A stretch of DNA of 64,000 nucleotides from Oscillatoriophycideae cyanobacterium NC_groundwater_1537_Pr4_S-0.65um_50_18 (GCA_016208305.1 JACQYI010000064.1:37606-101605), one strand, 5' to 3'. Positions 33,238-44,511 are shown, counted from the first letter of the stretch. The notes: generated from the sequence alone by a model not told the origin. Program-made: numbers and translations.

Positions 33238-35982
33238 ATGAGTATTCCTCAAGAGCGGATTGTTCCCACAGATTTGCGGAATGAAATGTCCCGATCTTAC
33301 CTGGAATACGCCATGAGCGTGATTGTGGGGCGAGCGCTACCCGATGCTAGAGACGGCTTGAAGCCAGTGCATCGGCGTATTCTCTATGCCATGCATGAGC
33401 TGGGGCTAACCCACGATCGCCCTTTCCGCAAATGCGCCCGCGTCGTGGGGGATGTGCTAGGTAAATATCACCCCCACGGCGATACCTCTATTTATGACGC
33501 GCTAGTGCGCATGGCGCAAGACTTTTCCATGCGATCGCCGCTGATTGCTGGGCATGGAAACTTTGGCTCGATTGATAACGATCCGCCTGCCGCGATGCGA
33601 TACACCGAATGTCGTCTGCATGCGCTGACCGTTAACGCCCTCTTGCGAGATATTGAGTCAGAAACCGTAGGCTTTACCGATAACTTTGACGGCTCTCAGC
33701 AGGAGCCGTTGGTGCTGCCGTCCCGAATTCCTCAGCTTTTGCTGAATGGCTCTTCAGGTATTGCCGTCGGCATGGCAACCAACATTCCGCCCCACAACTT
33801 GGGTGAGCTGCTGGATGGCCTGCTGGCGCTGATCGCCAATCCTGAGATTACTGACTTGGAGCTGATGCAGTTCATTCCAGGGCCTGACTTCCCCACCGGG
33901 GGGCAAATCTTGGGCACCAGCGGCATTCGCGAAGCCTACACCACCGGACGTGGCTCAATCACAATGCGGGGTGTGGCGACGATCGAAACCCTAGAGCAGC
34001 GGGGTCGCCCCGATCGCGATGCCATTATCATCACCGAGCTGCCCTACCAGACCAATAAAGCGGCCTTGATTGAAAAGATCGCCGAAATGGTGAATGAGCA
34101 TCGGTTGGAAGGTATTTCTGACATTCGGGATGAGAGCGATCGCGATGGTATGCGCATCGTGATTGAGCTGCGGCGAGATGCCTATGCCCGCGTGGTGTTG
34201 AATAACCTTTATAAGCAGACGCCGATTCAGGCCAACTTTGGCGTTAATATGCTGGCGCTGGTCAACAGCGAACCGCAGCTTTTGAGCATTCGGCAGGCGC
34301 TGCAAGTCTTTCTAGACTTCCGGGTAGAGACAATTACCCGCCGCACCCGCTACGAATTGCGTAAGGCAGAAGACCGGGATCACATTCTGCAAGGTTTGCT
34401 GGTGGCGCTTGCCAATCTAGATCAGCTTATTGCCATTATTCGCCATGCTGCCGATACGGCTACAGCACGCCAAGAGCTAATGGAAACCTACAGCCTTTCG
34501 GAAACGCAGGCCGATGCCATTCTGCAAATGCAGTTGCGTCGGTTGACGGCGCTAGAGGCCGAAAAAATCCAGAAAGAGCATGACGATCTGCAAATCAAAA
34601 TTACCGACCTGCTGGATATCCTGGCGCGGCGCGAACGGATTCTGCAAATCATTGAAACAGAGGTGGCAGAGATTCGAGCAGCTCACGTTACGCCACGCCG
34701 CACCATTATCGAAACGGCGGATGGCGAGCTGGGCGATATTGACCTGATTGCCAATGAGCAAGCGATTCTGTTGCTGACGGAGCAGGGCTATATCAAGCGT
34801 ATGCCCGTCAGCACCTTTGAAGCCCAGAGCCGCGCCACGCGAGGCAAGGCGGGCACCCGCATGAAGGAAGATGACGGCATTGAGCACTTCCTCACCTGCA
34901 ACGATCACGACAGTATTTTGTTCTTTAGCGATCGCGGCATCTCCTACTGCGTCAGAGCCTATCAGATTCCGACTGCCTCCCGAACGGCTAGGGGAACGCC
35001 GATCGTGCAGATGCTGCCGATTTCCCATCAGGAAAAAATCACCTCCATTATTCCGGTTTCAGAATTTACCGATAATGAATATTTGGTGATGCTGACGCAA
35101 AAGGGCTTCATCAAGAAAACTGAGCTGTCTGCCTTTAGCCATATCCGGGCGAACGGCCTGATCGCCATTTCGCTGGAAGAGGAAGATCAACTGCGCTGGG
35201 TGCGGCTGGCACGCGCCGAAGACAGCGTGATGATTGGCACTCGGCAGGGCATGACCATTCACTTCCGCTCTAACCATGAGCAGCTGCGTCCGTTGGGCAG
35301 ACCCACACGCGGCGTGAAGTCAATGGCGCTCCGTAAAGGCGATGAGCTGATTAGTATGGACATCTTGCCCAGCCAGGTGGTTGCCAGCATTGCCGAGAGC
35401 GAGGAAGCTGAAGTTGAGGCTGAATCGGAAGAGCTAGAGGTGGATGAACGCAGCCAAGGGCCTTGGGCGCTCGTCATCACGATGGGCGGGCTGGGCAAGC
35501 GCGTTCCAGTAGGTCAATTCCGCCTACAAAAGCGGGCAGGCTTGGGGCTGCGTGCCATCAAGTTCCGCAAACCGGGCGATCGCCTTGCGGCTCTGCAAGT
35601 TGTCAATGAAAACGACGAAATTATCATTATCACCAGCCGGGGCATTATCATTCGTCAGACCGTTAACGCGATCTCTTGCCAGTCGCGGGCGGCAACGGGG
35701 GTGAGGGTGCAGCGACTAGATGAGGATGACGCGATCGTGGGAATTGCGCTGGTGCCTCCTTCGGGTGAAGAGGCCACGACGATCGGTGATGGAACGGCTG
35801 AGACTACGGTTGATGTACTGAGTCAGTCGGTTGATACCGATGCCGAGTCAGATGCCGAGTCAGGTGCAGATATCAATGCAGAGTCCAGTGCAGCGCTGGG
35901 TGTGGGTATTAGCGCAGAGGCCGAAGCAGAAGCCGAAGCAGAGACAGAAACTGCCGATGATCTCACTGATCTCCCAGAATAA
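33238..35982 (+). CDS. gyrA: DNA gyrase subunit A
   Basis: 914 residues. Type IIA topoisomerase A subunit: winged-helix region with [19 protein letters not shown] and catalytic Tyr in AMRYTECRL, tower, coiled coil, then a six-bladed beta-pinwheel CTD starting with a GyrA-box-like [10 protein letters not shown]. At the quinolone region the residues matching E. coli S83 and D87 are Thr and Asp. The C-terminus after about residue 845 is a low-complexity acidic tail ([27 protein letters not shown]). It introduces negative supercoils with GyrB. The stop overlaps the convergent lipoprotein gene by 20 bases. Could be ParC-like, but the CTD box supports GyrA. Confidence 0.93.
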   Translation: MSIPQERIVPTDLRNEMSRSYLEYAMSVIVGRALPDARDGLKPVHRRILYAMHELGLTHDRPFRKCARVVGDVLGKYHPHGDTSIYDALVRMAQDFSMRSPLIAGHGNFGSIDNDPPAAMRYTECRLHALTVNALLRDIESETVGFTDNFDGSQQEPLVLPSRIPQLLLNGSSGIAVGMATNIPPHNLGELLDGLLALIANPEITDLELMQFIPGPDFPTGGQILGTSGIREAYTTGRGSITMRGVATIETLEQRGRPDRDAIIITELPYQTNKAALIEKIAEMVNEHRLEGISDIRDESDRDGMRIVIELRRDAYARVVLNNLYKQTPIQANFGVNMLALVNSEPQLLSIRQALQVFLDFRVETITRRTRYELRKAEDRDHILQGLLVALANLDQLIAIIRHAADTATARQELMETYSLSETQADAILQMQLRRLTALEAEKIQKEHDDLQIKITDLLDILARRERILQIIETEVAEIRAAHVTPRRTIIETADGELGDIDLIANEQAILLLTEQGYIKRMPVSTFEAQSRATRGKAGTRMKEDDGIEHFLTCNDHDSILFFSDRGISYCVRAYQIPTASRTARGTPIVQMLPISHQEKITSIIPVSEFTDNEYLVMLTQKGFIKKTELSAFSHIRANGLIAISLEEEDQLRWVRLARAEDSVMIGTRQGMTIHFRSNHEQLRPLGRPTRGVKSMALRKGDELISMDILPSQVVASIAESEEAEVEAESEELEVDERSQGPWALVITMGGLGKRVPVGQFRLQKRAGLGLRAIKFRKPGDRLAALQVVNENDEIIIITSRGIIIRQTVNAISCQSRAATGVRVQRLDEDDAIVGIALVPPSGEEATTIGDGTAETTVDVLSQSVDTDAESDAESGADINAESSAALGVGISAEAEAEAEAETETADDLTDLPE

Positions 35983-37186
35983 TATCTAGACTGCGGGTGG
36001 CAATTTCGTAAGGCTCATAGTTTTGGCTATCGCCTTTGTTTGTCCAAACGGCGATCGTCAAATCATGCACAGGTAAGTACAGCAAAATGGAGGAAAACCC
36101 TGTGGTGGTGCCCATCTGTCCCCAGGCTTCTCCCCAAGAGGTGATCGTATGCCGGACGCCTAGCCCATAGCCGCCTTTGCCGTCCTCAAGGGTCAGCATT
36201 TGATCGAGCGTACTGGGATAGAGCAAAGCATCGGCTCCCCCTGAGCTGTCACTGGCTGCACTCTCTCGAAAGAGCGCCTGAAAAAATCGGGTCATGTCCG
36301 AGGTGTTGGAAACAATGCCGCGATCGCCCAACCCCAAGCCCGCATTGATCAACGGCTGGGTTACGTTGTCCAGCTTGTCGTCGCCGTTCCAGTCTTCATA
36401 CCCTTGGGTAAAGCCGCCCGGAATGGGATCATGCCGCTCTAGAAAAGTATTTTCAAGCTTCAGCGGCTTTGAGATCCGATCCCTTAGCACTTTTGCCAAA
36501 GGCTGATCGGTCACCTTCTCAATGATGATCTGTAGCAGCAAATAATTAGTAGTGGAATGAAAATACAGATTGCGGGGCACGGCTGTTTCCCGCTGAGGCA
36601 GAAACGCTAAGACTTGCTCAGCTTTCCATTCCCGTTTGGGGTTGGCGAGGATTGCCTGTTTAAAAGCCTGGGGATTGGGTCTTGCCAAGCTGCTAGAGTG
36701 GTTAAGCAACTGCCGGACTGTGACGGTTTTGCTGTCTTCTAGCTGAGCCATAACGGTCTTGGGCAGATAGGTGCTGATTTTCTCATCCAAATCTAGGATG
36801 TCGTCTTCAGACAACTGAAGGCAAATTACTGCGATAAACAACTCAGTGAGGTTGGCAATGCGGAAGCGATCGGTAGGCTTGAGCAAAGTCCCGGTCTGGC
36901 GATCGCTCAAGCCAGCGGCACCCATCCAGACCCCGTCAGATGTGACAATATGCACAACGATACCCGGCAGCTCGTCTTCACCTACGTTGCGATTCAGCAT
37001 CCTTTGCAGCCGATTTGTCACCTGGGGCGGAAAAGGCTGGAGTTTGCCCTGGGTTTGTGCGGCAGACCAAGCCTGCAAAGGCACGCTCGCCTCTTCTAGA
37101 TTTTCCTGACTGGCTTCGCGACAGCCTGCAAGAGCTAAGGTAAGAAGAACCGCGATCGCCAAGCCTTTGAATCTGATAAGCGCCAT
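35963..37186 (-). CDS. Beta-lactamase-fold lipoprotein lacking catalytic motifs
   Basis: 407 residues from the ATG with GGTGGAG upstream; a longer start at 37222 has no such site. Lipobox LALAGC (Cys22) predicts a lipoprotein. The PF00144 (class C beta-lactamase/DD-peptidase) fold is clear: [59 protein letters not shown]. But SxxK reads N112-L-T-E115, YxN reads H210-S-T212, and the HGG/KTG box reads GQMG (356-359). All three catalytic elements are replaced, so it should not acylate. Likely a binding or regulatory pseudoenzyme. Confidence 0.88.
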   Translation of the reverse strand: MALIRFKGLAIAVLLTLALAGCREASQENLEEASVPLQAWSAAQTQGKLQPFPPQVTNRLQRMLNRNVGEDELPGIVVHIVTSDGVWMGAAGLSDRQTGTLLKPTDRFRIANLTELFIAVICLQLSEDDILDLDEKISTYLPKTVMAQLEDSKTVTVRQLLNHSSSLARPNPQAFKQAILANPKREWKAEQVLAFLPQRETAVPRNLYFHSTTNYLLLQIIIEKVTDQPLAKVLRDRISKPLKLENTFLERHDPIPGGFTQGYEDWNGDDKLDNVTQPLINAGLGLGDRGIVSNTSDMTRFFQALFRESAASDSSGGADALLYPSTLDQMLTLEDGKGGYGLGVRHTITSWGEAWGQMGTTTGFSSILLYLPVHDLTIAVWTNKGDSQNYEPYEIATRSLDIILGDQ

Positions 37187-37272
37187 GTTTCTCCACCGTT
37201 GTATCAGGGCAGCCTTGCTCACCCTACAACTTAACCTGTAGTCTTCTCAACGCGCAGTAACTCCGGCACATT

Positions 37273-38886
37273 GTGATTCCAACGCCTTCTCAAAAACCGC
37301 ATAATTCTTCTCTCCGCCCTGCTGTACAGCCGCTACTGCTGGCCTTCGGTAGCGGCATTCTCATGGGTTTGACGCCCGCTCCAGCCAATCTCTGGATTTT
37401 GGCCTGGGTGGCGCTGGCTCCCCTCTGGGTTTTGGTTGTAGGCCAAGAACCTAACCAAAGCAAGCTTGCTGCTGTTCTCCGCTATGCCTTGGTCTGGGGC
37501 ATTGGCTATCACGGTTTGGCGCTGTCTTGGATTACGGGGCTACATCCGCTGACCTGGATGGGGGTGCCCTGGATGGCTAGCGTGATGATTACGATCGCTT
37601 GCTGGATCATTGTGACGCTGTGGGGGGCGGCAATTGCCGTCACCTGGGCGGCAGGCGTGAGTCTGCTGCTGCGTGGAGTCCATCGGGTGAGGCAAGGCAA
37701 AGGACAATCTCCTTTCTGGCGCATCCTCATAGGAACGGCTCTATGGTGTGCGGTAGAGGCGTTTTGGAGTCAGGGAATCTTGTACTGGACATCGCTGTCC
37801 TACACGCAAAGTCCCCATAATTTGCTGATTTTGCACCTGGGTCAGCTTTCAGGAGAGTCTGCCGTGACGGCGGCGATCATCTTGGTCAATGCCTGCTTAG
37901 CCGAAGCCTGGATTGCCCTAAACCTGAGAAATGCTTTCCGGGCGCGACTGCTGCTGCTGGCAGGTTTGGTGAGCTTGATCAGCCTGCATCTCGTGGGTTG
38001 GGGGCTATACCGTCAGCCCATTACCGATGATCCTGCGTCTTCGCTCAAGGTTGGCATTATTCAGGGCAATGTGCCAACCCGGATCAAGCTGTTTGAACAG
38101 GGAGAAAGACTGGCGATCGATCGCTATGTTCAGGGCTACAACAAGCTGGTCGATGAAGGGGTAGAGGCAGTTCTCACGCCTGAGGGCAGCTTTCCCTGGC
38201 TGTGGGTGGGGCGTGCCAATCAGGCACAAAATCCTTTTTATCAGGCAATTCGATCGCGTGGGGTGCTGGCTTGGGTCGGCACAGTGGGGGTGCGGCAGAG
38301 CCACATTACCCAAACGCTGTTTACGATTACGGGGACTGGAGAGATTTTTAGCCGCTACGACAAGGTCAAGCTGGTTCCCTTGGGCGAGTATGTGCCGTTT
38401 GAGTCGGTGGTGGGCGGGGTAATTGGTCGGCTCTCGCCCGTAGGGGCTTCTATGCTGCCGGGTGATCCCGATCAAACGATGGATACGCCCTTTGGCAAGG
38501 CGATCGCCGGGATTTGCTACGAGTCAGCCTTTTCCCAGATTTTTCGCCACCAGGCGATCGCAGGCGGACAGTTTATTTTGACGGCCTCTAACAATGATCC
38601 CTACAGCGCGGCCATGATGGCTCAGCACCATGCACAAGATGTGATGCGAGCCATTGAAACCGATCGCTGGGCGGTGCGTGCTACCAATACAGGCTTTTCG
38701 GGCATTGTTGATCCTCAGGGCAGAACTCAGTGGATCTCTGGCTTTCGCACTTATGAAATCCATGCCCACACTATCTACCGTCGTCAGACCCAAACGCTCT
38801 ATGTGCAGTGGGGCGACTGGCTAACGCCGCTGCTGCTGACTGGGGCGATCGCAGGAGTGATAGGGTCGTCGGTCATCCGCCCCTAG
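37273..38886 (+). CDS. lnt: Apolipoprotein N-acyltransferase
   Basis: 537 residues, GTG start. N-terminal membrane helices (about 25-230) lead to a periplasmic nitrilase domain (about 250-500). The triad is intact: Glu in LTPEGSFPW, Lys in KVKLVPLGEYVPFE, Cys in GICYESAF. It adds the third acyl chain to lipoproteins. The adjacent divergent gene encodes a lipoprotein that would be a substrate. C-terminal helix present. Confidence 0.94.
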   Translation: MIPTPSQKPHNSSLRPAVQPLLLAFGSGILMGLTPAPANLWILAWVALAPLWVLVVGQEPNQSKLAAVLRYALVWGIGYHGLALSWITGLHPLTWMGVPWMASVMITIACWIIVTLWGAAIAVTWAAGVSLLLRGVHRVRQGKGQSPFWRILIGTALWCAVEAFWSQGILYWTSLSYTQSPHNLLILHLGQLSGESAVTAAIILVNACLAEAWIALNLRNAFRARLLLLAGLVSLISLHLVGWGLYRQPITDDPASSLKVGIIQGNVPTRIKLFEQGERLAIDRYVQGYNKLVDEGVEAVLTPEGSFPWLWVGRANQAQNPFYQAIRSRGVLAWVGTVGVRQSHITQTLFTITGTGEIFSRYDKVKLVPLGEYVPFESVVGGVIGRLSPVGASMLPGDPDQTMDTPFGKAIAGICYESAFSQIFRHQAIAGGQFILTASNNDPYSAAMMAQHHAQDVMRAIETDRWAVRATNTGFSGIVDPQGRTQWISGFRTYEIHAHTIYRRQTQTLYVQWGDWLTPLLLTGAIAGVIGSSVIRP

Positions 38887-38893
38887 CTGCCCT

Positions 38894-39286
38894 CTACTGC
38901 TTTTCCACTTTATAGACATGGAAACTGCTTAGTATCCCTGCTGTTTCAAAGTGGTAGCTAGGCAGCGCACCGCTGAGAAAATCGGGCAGCAGCTCTCCCG
39001 GCACCAGATCTGTTTTGTAGATGCTAAGGAAAAGAAAATTTTGGCGTTGGGTATTGGCCGAAATCAGGTTTTGAATCTGAGACTGATTGGATTTGACCAG
39101 CGAATTGCAGGGAGCCTGTAGGGCAATACCCGCCTTGGCGCAGGTGTCTTCCTGCAAATATTCCCCCAGTTTTTGGGCGGCAAATCTTTCGTAGGCGGCC
39201 TGGTCAGGATTGGTTAGGGCTGTGGCGGCAGCCAAACCCACAAGAACCAGTCCGAGCAGCGAGGTCGTAAGCTTGAGCGGAGTCAT
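38894..39286 (-). CDS. DUF4359-like exported or anchored protein
   Basis: 130 residues from ATG 39286, which directly precedes the hydrophobic N-terminus (MTPLKLTTSLLGLVLVGLAAA). A 25-residue upstream extension has no protein character. The soluble part contains two Cys (TCAKAGIALQAPCNSL) and a YKTDLVPGELLPDFL motif. It resembles the DUF4359 family; function unknown. Convergent with lnt, 7 bases apart. Confidence 0.7.
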   Translation of the reverse strand: MTPLKLTTSLLGLVLVGLAAATALTNPDQAAYERFAAQKLGEYLQEDTCAKAGIALQAPCNSLVKSNQSQIQNLISANTQRQNFLFLSIYKTDLVPGELLPDFLSGALPSYHFETAGILSSFHVYKVEKQ

Positions 39287-39447
39287 GGCGATCGTGATTG
39301 AGGTAGAGGGCAGTGGAATAATTCGATCGTCGCAGATCGAAGCAGATGGATGCACTTTCATCAGGCAAACAAATCCTGAATAAGAGACGGTTGAATTTGG
39401 CGTAATGTTCTATGCTTATCTGCTTGAGGCGACTTGCCCAGAGGTAG

Positions 39448-39505
39448 GGATGTTGGGATAGAGGGATGTTGGGATAGAGGGATGTTGGGATAGAGGGATG
39501 CTGAG
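39448..39505. repeat. 16-bp minisatellite, 3.6 copies
   Basis: GGATGTTGGGATAGAG occurs three times exactly (39448-39463, 39464-39479, 39480-39495) followed by a partial copy GGATGCTGAG. No frame runs through it. Confidence 0.9.
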
Positions 39506-39794
39506 GTGGTTAAGCCTCCTGGTCGTTAGGGCTATTGCTATGACTACAGACACAGGCAGGGAGTTTACTCAATTGGAGAATGGAACAGATGGGTAACGTA
39601 ACAGAATGTAAAAAAAGAAATGGGTAAAGCTCCAGCAGACGTATCATCACTGCGAGTATTGTTTGCGCTCAGATGTTTTTGGCTCTCTCCTATTTGACTC
39701 ACCTTGTTTGGCTGATGATAGTTGTTTGACTGATGATGGATCTAGCGGTTTGTCAATTTTGAGTCAACAACTCTCAGCAGCTTGCAAATGAGGA

Positions 39795-39814
39795 TTTTGT
39801 GGCGCGCCACAAAA
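39795..39814. repeat. Palindrome with CCCTAAAAGCT tail, copy 2
   Basis: TTTTGTGGCGCGCCACAAAA is a perfect 20-bp palindrome followed by CCCTAAAAGCTAGGAGG, matching the layout of the element at 27598-27641. Same-core palindrome plus same tail at two unrelated places indicates an interspersed repeat family. Confidence 0.7.
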
Positions 39815-40083
39815 CCCTAAAAGCTAGGAGGACTTAGCGATCGACGGATTCTGATTGTTCTCTGAGCGGCTGTTGTGCTGTCGAATTGGGCTAGAAGGGG
39901 CTGACCTCTTAAAACTTGCTTAAATTAAATTTTTTAGGGTGAGATAGCTTCCCTATAAAAACGGCAGAGCATCAGCATTCATGTGAGTTGAGAGTCAATC
40001 TAGGTCTGGGCGTAAAGGCATTTTTTTGTTGCCACAAAAATATAAATCGATTAAAGTCTAGCTACACCTGTAGGTCTACAAGA

Positions 40084-40353
40084 ATGGTATATACCTCAAA
40101 GCCAGATCCTCAAATGATTAGCCCGCTCGAACCGATGGATTTTTCATCGCTCCTCGACCCTTCGCTGCTGCAAACCGCACGCCAAATTTACCGAACGTAT
40201 TACGAAGTGCATCCTGAGCAAACTCGCCGCCCCATTGGCATTGCGATCGATCGCAACAACCATCGCGGCAAGCTGATCTTTGGTCAAAAACCTATCCTCT
40301 TGCCCAAGGAATGTTTTGTTCCCCTCAGCCAGATTGAGTCGGGACTCCTCTAG
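40084..40353 (+). CDS. Conserved-looking small protein, unknown
   Basis: 89 residues from ATG 40084. Protein-like core: SLLQTARQIYRTYYEVHPEQ then PIGIAIDRNNHRGKLIFGQK and an FVPLSQIESGLL end. An upstream in-frame extension of 32 residues looks random. The sequence is predicted soluble alpha/beta. No family or function recognised. Confidence 0.6.
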   Translation: MVYTSKPDPQMISPLEPMDFSSLLDPSLLQTARQIYRTYYEVHPEQTRRPIGIAIDRNNHRGKLIFGQKPILLPKECFVPLSQIESGLL

Positions 40354-40399
40354 TCCTGTTTAGCCCTAAGTATTTGAACCCAGTGGTTAAACCGAGTGT

Positions 40400-40564
40400 T
40401 TAGACCGAGTGCGCTCGCGCATCCAAAATAGACTGAATCGGTAACTTGAAGATTGCCCAAGCGCTGTAGCGATCGGAAAGATTAATCCCCAAAGCTGACT
40501 TGACCAGATAGAGCAGATAAAGCGAAAAAAGAATGAATGCTACGGTGCGAAACGTTCTAATCAT
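40400..40564 (-). CDS. Small membrane protein, 54 residues
   Basis: Reads MIRTFRTVAFILFSLYLLYL then VKSALGINLSDRYSAWAIFK and a short polar end. One transmembrane helix with positive-inside N-terminus. It has the look of a short conserved cyanobacterial membrane protein, but no Shine-Dalgarno is visible, so it is tentative. Confidence 0.5.
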   Translation of the reverse strand: MIRTFRTVAFILFSLYLLYLVKSALGINLSDRYSAWAIFKLPIQSILDARAHSV

Positions 40565-40722
40565 GGGTGGTTTTAGCGTTTGGGGGTGAGCGAGTTCTTG
40601 ACGGGTTAGTTTGACGGGCGAGGTAGAGCAAATCAGTTAAGTAATAACAGCAGGGTTAGGCTCCATTTCTGAAATGTGGCTGAAGCCGATAAGCAAACGC
40701 GATCCATTCACTATGCGATCCC

Positions 40723-41697
40723 ATGCGATCAACCGATTCTGATTTAGTCACCTATCAAGATGTAGAAGCGGCTGCTCTCCGCCTGCAGGGAACGGCAAAC
40801 CTAACGCCCGTCGTCACATCGCGCACGGTCAACGATCGCACCCGCAGTCAGGTCTTTTTTAAGTGCGAAAACTTTCAAAGAACCGGATCGTTTAAGTTTC
40901 GAGGAGCCTATAGCGCTCTGTCTAAGCTGTCTCCGGCACAAAGGCAGCTTGGCGTAGTTACCTATTCTTCCGGCAACCACGCCCAGGCGATCGCCCTTTC
41001 GGGGCAACTGCTGGGTATCCCCACGGCGATCGTGATGCCGCAGGATGCCCCTGTGGTGAAGCAAGAGGCAACGCGGGGATACGGCGCAGAAATTGTTTTT
41101 TACGATCGCGCCAGCATCCGGCGTGAGGAACTGTGTGAGCAGCTTGCCCAAGAGCGAGGCGCGTTGATTATCCCGCCATTTGATCATGTTGACGTAATTC
41201 CAGGGCAAGGCACAGCTGCCAAAGAGCTGATTGAAGCGGTGGGTCAGCTAGATCTGCTGCTGGTGTGCTGTGGGGGTGGTGGTCTACTGTCGGGCTGTGC
41301 GATCGCCGCAGATGCCCTATCACCAGGATGCCGAGTTGTGGGCGTAGAACCCGAAGCTGGAGATGACATGACCCGATCGTTTCAAACCCAGACTTGGCAA
41401 TCGGTGACTCATCCAGACACGATCGCGGATGGGGCACGCACGCTGCGACCTGGCGATCTAACGCTGCCGCTGGTTTTACGTTATGTGCAAGGGATGGTGA
41501 CAGTTTCAGATGAGGCGCTGCTGCGATCGATGTTCTTTCTTTGGGAGCGCATGAAGCTGTTAGTAGAGCCGACGGGTGCTTTAGCCACGGCTGCTTTGCT
41601 AGAGGGCATTGCCAGCGCTCCAGGCGGTCGGGTTGGAGTCATCATCAGTGGCGGCAATGCCGATATTCAGCAGCTAACGCGATTGAGAACCTCTTGA
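40723..41697 (+). CDS. PLP-dependent threonine/serine dehydratase or racemase
   Basis: 324 residues, fold-type II PLP enzyme. The lysine that binds PLP is in QRTGSFKFRGA, the Asn/Gly cap in SSGNHAQAIA, and the phosphate loop in CCGGGGLLSG. Length without a C-terminal ACT domain fits catabolic threonine dehydratase, serine racemase or threo-3-hydroxyaspartate dehydratase, which cannot be told apart here. It stands alone. Confidence 0.88.
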   Translation: MRSTDSDLVTYQDVEAAALRLQGTANLTPVVTSRTVNDRTRSQVFFKCENFQRTGSFKFRGAYSALSKLSPAQRQLGVVTYSSGNHAQAIALSGQLLGIPTAIVMPQDAPVVKQEATRGYGAEIVFYDRASIRREELCEQLAQERGALIIPPFDHVDVIPGQGTAAKELIEAVGQLDLLLVCCGGGGLLSGCAIAADALSPGCRVVGVEPEAGDDMTRSFQTQTWQSVTHPDTIADGARTLRPGDLTLPLVLRYVQGMVTVSDEALLRSMFFLWERMKLLVEPTGALATAALLEGIASAPGGRVGVIISGGNADIQQLTRLRTS

Positions 41698-41728
41698 CGC
41701 TTAAAAAGCTTGCGCTTTCCTGTGGCTT

Positions 41729-41998
41729 CTAGAACGCCTGAATCCACTCCAGAATTTCATACTCTGTCCAGATGCCGTTTTGCCAATAGGGATCGGCTTC
41801 TACCAACTGACGAGCGGCGGCCTCATCATCAGCTTCGTATACGGCAAACACACGAGTTAAGTCTTTCGTTGGCCCGATGGTTATCAGCGACCCTGCGGCC
41901 TTGAGTTCGGCCAGGCGATCGAGATGAGCCTGACGATAGGGCGCACGTTTTTCCAGCACATTAGAGCAGTAGCTGCCCCAAAGAACATATTTAGGCAT
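41729..41998 (-). CDS. YciI-like protein
   Basis: 89 residues with the YciI ferredoxin-like fold: KYVLWGSYCSN, HLDRLAELKAAGSL, ADDEAAARQLVEADPYWQNG and a WIQAF end. The conserved His (of YRQAHLDRL) and Asp are present. Biochemical role in cyanobacteria unknown. Sits 47 bases past the end of pheT on the same strand side, not overlapping. Confidence 0.88.
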   Translation of the reverse strand: MPKYVLWGSYCSNVLEKRAPYRQAHLDRLAELKAAGSLITIGPTKDLTRVFAVYEADDEAAARQLVEADPYWQNGIWTEYEILEWIQAF

Positions 41999-42045
41999 AG
42001 ACCTGTTGAGACGATAAAGGGCTTAATTTGCAATCCAAAAGCTGG

Positions 42046-44511
42046 CTAGCTTCTCAGCTCTGCCTGAAACTTTTCTTCTAGCACTTCCCGGACTTTTTGC
42101 TGAATCGGGTCTACGTCTTGATCTGTAAGCGTGCGATCGCCCGTCCGATACACCAATCGGAAAGCCAAACTGCGCTTACCTTCGGGGACATTCTCGCCTT
42201 TGTACTCATCAAACAGCGTCACGGACTCTAGCAATTTACCCCCCGCCTGCTTCAGGGCACGCTCAATTTCGGCCACCGAGAATTGGGTTGGGGCAAAGAA
42301 GGCAATGTCGCGATCGGCAGCCGGATAGGCCGAGTAGGCATGAAACAGCGGTACCAACACCTCATCCTGAATCATGTGATTCACCATCACTTCAAGATTG
42401 AGTTCAAACACATACAGGGCATCGGGCAGGCCGCGCTCTTGCCGAATTTGAGGATGCAGTTGACCCAAGGTGCCTAGACGGTTGCCGTTAATCCATAGGG
42501 ATGCTGTGCGTCCGGGGTGCAGCAAAGCGTTACGGCGATCGGGCTGATATTCCACATCTAGACTGAGCCGCTTGAAGACACTCTCCAAAACGCCTTTGGC
42601 TTCAAACCAGGTTAGCGGATTTTCTTTACCGCTCTGTACCCAGCGCCCCTCAACGGGATCGCCCCCCAGAATGCCCGACACCAGATCGGTTTCGTTGAGT
42701 CCGTCTTCTTCGCGCCAAAACACCCGCCCTACTTCAAAAGCGTTGAGTGCGCCATTGCCCTGCTCCAGGTTGTATTGAAAGGCATCAATCAGCGCTGAAA
42801 GTAGCTCCGTTCGCAGAGCTGAATACTCGACAAACAGCGGATTTGCCAGGGAAACCTGATTGTCGGCGGCGGCTTTTACCAGAGAATAATGCAATACCTC
42901 AGTTAGCCCTGCCGCTCGAAACGCCGCATGAATTTTGCGCAGTGCCGCTGCTTCGTCGGGCAAGTATCCTGCCTCACTCTTATCGGGCAGGGTGTCGCAA
43001 AAATTGTTGTAGCCATAAAGCCTTGCCACCTCTTCGATCAGGTCAATCTCTCGCTCAAGATCTCGATAGCGGTAGGGGGGAATGGTCACAGCCCAAACCC
43101 CTTCGCTGATAGGAGCCAACTGGCAGCCTAGCGCCGTCAGCGTCCGTTCGACATCAGCCGCTGTCAATTCGCCAATATCCTCTTCTGTCAGATCATCGGC
43201 TTTGACCGCAGGGTTAAGAATCACCAGACCCAGAACTTGGTTAACCCGCTCTAACCGCAGCTCGATCGTGCGAGGGGCGATCGCTCGTCCGGGACGGGCA
43301 TCATCTACGGCCTGAATGCCAACGGTGCCCCCTGCCAGCTCGGTGATCAGATGTAGCGCCCGCCGATGGGCTGTCTCTAGTGCCGCCGGGTTCACCCCCC
43401 GCTCATAGCGAGCCGAGGCTTCAGTCCGTAGCCCTTGAGAACGTGCCGATCGCCGGATCGCCACCGTGTCAAAGATCGCCGCCTCTAATAGGATATTTTG
43501 CGTCTGGGCAGAAACTTCTGTCTCTTCACCGCCCATCACGCCTGCCAGCGCCACGGGTCTATCGTTGGCCGTAATCAGCAGCGCCGCGTCTTGCAGCGTT
43601 CGGGTTTGGCTGTCGAGGGTGGTCAGGGTTTCGCCAGGGCGGGCAAAGCGGACGCCGATTGCTAGATTTTCAGAGCTGGCTGCCGTTCCAGCTAGACGAT
43701 CGCCATCAAAGGCATGCAGCGGCTGTCCCCATTCCAGCAAAACCAAGTTGGTGACATCCACAACGTTGTTGATCGGGCGTGTTCCAGCCGCCAGCAGCTT
43801 GCGCTGTAGCCAAAGCGGAGAAGGCGCAATCTTTAGTCCGGCGATTGTGGTGCCAATATAAATCGGGCAAGCGATCGGTTCAGAGACTTTGATGGTGAGG
43901 CGATCGCCCTGACTCACCGGAATTTCAGGCACCTCCGGCAGGTTGAGCTTGCCGCCCGTGAGTGCAGCCACTTCTCTGGCAATGCCGACCATGCTGAGGG
44001 CATCGGCTCGGTTGGCCGTTGAGGTCAAATCCAGCACCACATCGTCCAGCCCCAGTTCAGGACGGGCATCGGCTCCGGGCTTGAGGTCGGGTTGCGTAAA
44101 AATATGAATGCCTTCGGACTCTTTGGCTAAGCCCACTTCGGCCAGAGAGCAAATCATCCCTTCTGAGGGCACATCCCGCAGCTTGCGGGGCTTAATCTTC
44201 AGGTCAATTTTGGGCAAGTAAGTGCCCAAGGTCGCCACGGGCACGAAAATATCGGCTCGGACGTTGGCGGCTCCACACACGATCGTCGAAGGAGTTGCCG
44301 CCCCAATATCAACGGTACAAACGCTGAGCTTATCGGCATTGGGGTGCGGCTGGCGCGTCAAGACTTTGCCGATCACGACACCTTTGGCCCAAGTGCGGCG
44401 GTCTTCAATCTCTTCTACCTCAAACCCTGCCATCGTCAGCGTATTTGCCAGATCCTCAGGGGTGAGGGTGAAATCTACCAGTTCCCGTAGCCAATTCAAT
44501 GAGATCCGCAT
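42046..44511 (-). CDS. pheT: Phenylalanine-tRNA ligase beta subunit
   Basis: 821 residues from the ATG giving [20 protein letters not shown]; the 49-residue upstream extension is repeat-like and non-conserved in character. Domains: EMAP/OB tRNA-binding (about 40-150), B3/4 editing domain, B5 (about 400-475), core aaRS-like (about 490-690), and C-terminal ferredoxin-fold anticodon-binding domain (about 725-820; [16 protein letters not shown]). Forms an alpha2-beta2 enzyme with PheS, which is not in the window. A large hairpin lies about 145 bases upstream. Confidence 0.95.
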   Translation of the reverse strand: MRISLNWLRELVDFTLTPEDLANTLTMAGFEVEEIEDRRTWAKGVVIGKVLTRQPHPNADKLSVCTVDIGAATPSTIVCGAANVRADIFVPVATLGTYLPKIDLKIKPRKLRDVPSEGMICSLAEVGLAKESEGIHIFTQPDLKPGADARPELGLDDVVLDLTSTANRADALSMVGIAREVAALTGGKLNLPEVPEIPVSQGDRLTIKVSEPIACPIYIGTTIAGLKIAPSPLWLQRKLLAAGTRPINNVVDVTNLVLLEWGQPLHAFDGDRLAGTAASSENLAIGVRFARPGETLTTLDSQTRTLQDAALLITANDRPVALAGVMGGEETEVSAQTQNILLEAAIFDTVAIRRSARSQGLRTEASARYERGVNPAALETAHRRALHLITELAGGTVGIQAVDDARPGRAIAPRTIELRLERVNQVLGLVILNPAVKADDLTEEDIGELTAADVERTLTALGCQLAPISEGVWAVTIPPYRYRDLEREIDLIEEVARLYGYNNFCDTLPDKSEAGYLPDEAAALRKIHAAFRAAGLTEVLHYSLVKAAADNQVSLANPLFVEYSALRTELLSALIDAFQYNLEQGNGALNAFEVGRVFWREEDGLNETDLVSGILGGDPVEGRWVQSGKENPLTWFEAKGVLESVFKRLSLDVEYQPDRRNALLHPGRTASLWINGNRLGTLGQLHPQIRQERGLPDALYVFELNLEVMVNHMIQDEVLVPLFHAYSAYPAADRDIAFFAPTQFSVAEIERALKQAGGKLLESVTLFDEYKGENVPEGKRSLAFRLVYRTGDRTLTDQDVDPIQQKVREVLEEKFQAELRS

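Larger units (their letters stand above)
39287..40083. other. Long intergenic region with minisatellite and palindrome
   Basis: 797 bases without a convincing gene. It holds a 16-bp minisatellite (39448-39505) and a 20-bp perfect palindrome (39795-39814). The stretch 39900-39960 is A/T rich and may carry the promoter of the next gene. Confidence 0.5.
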
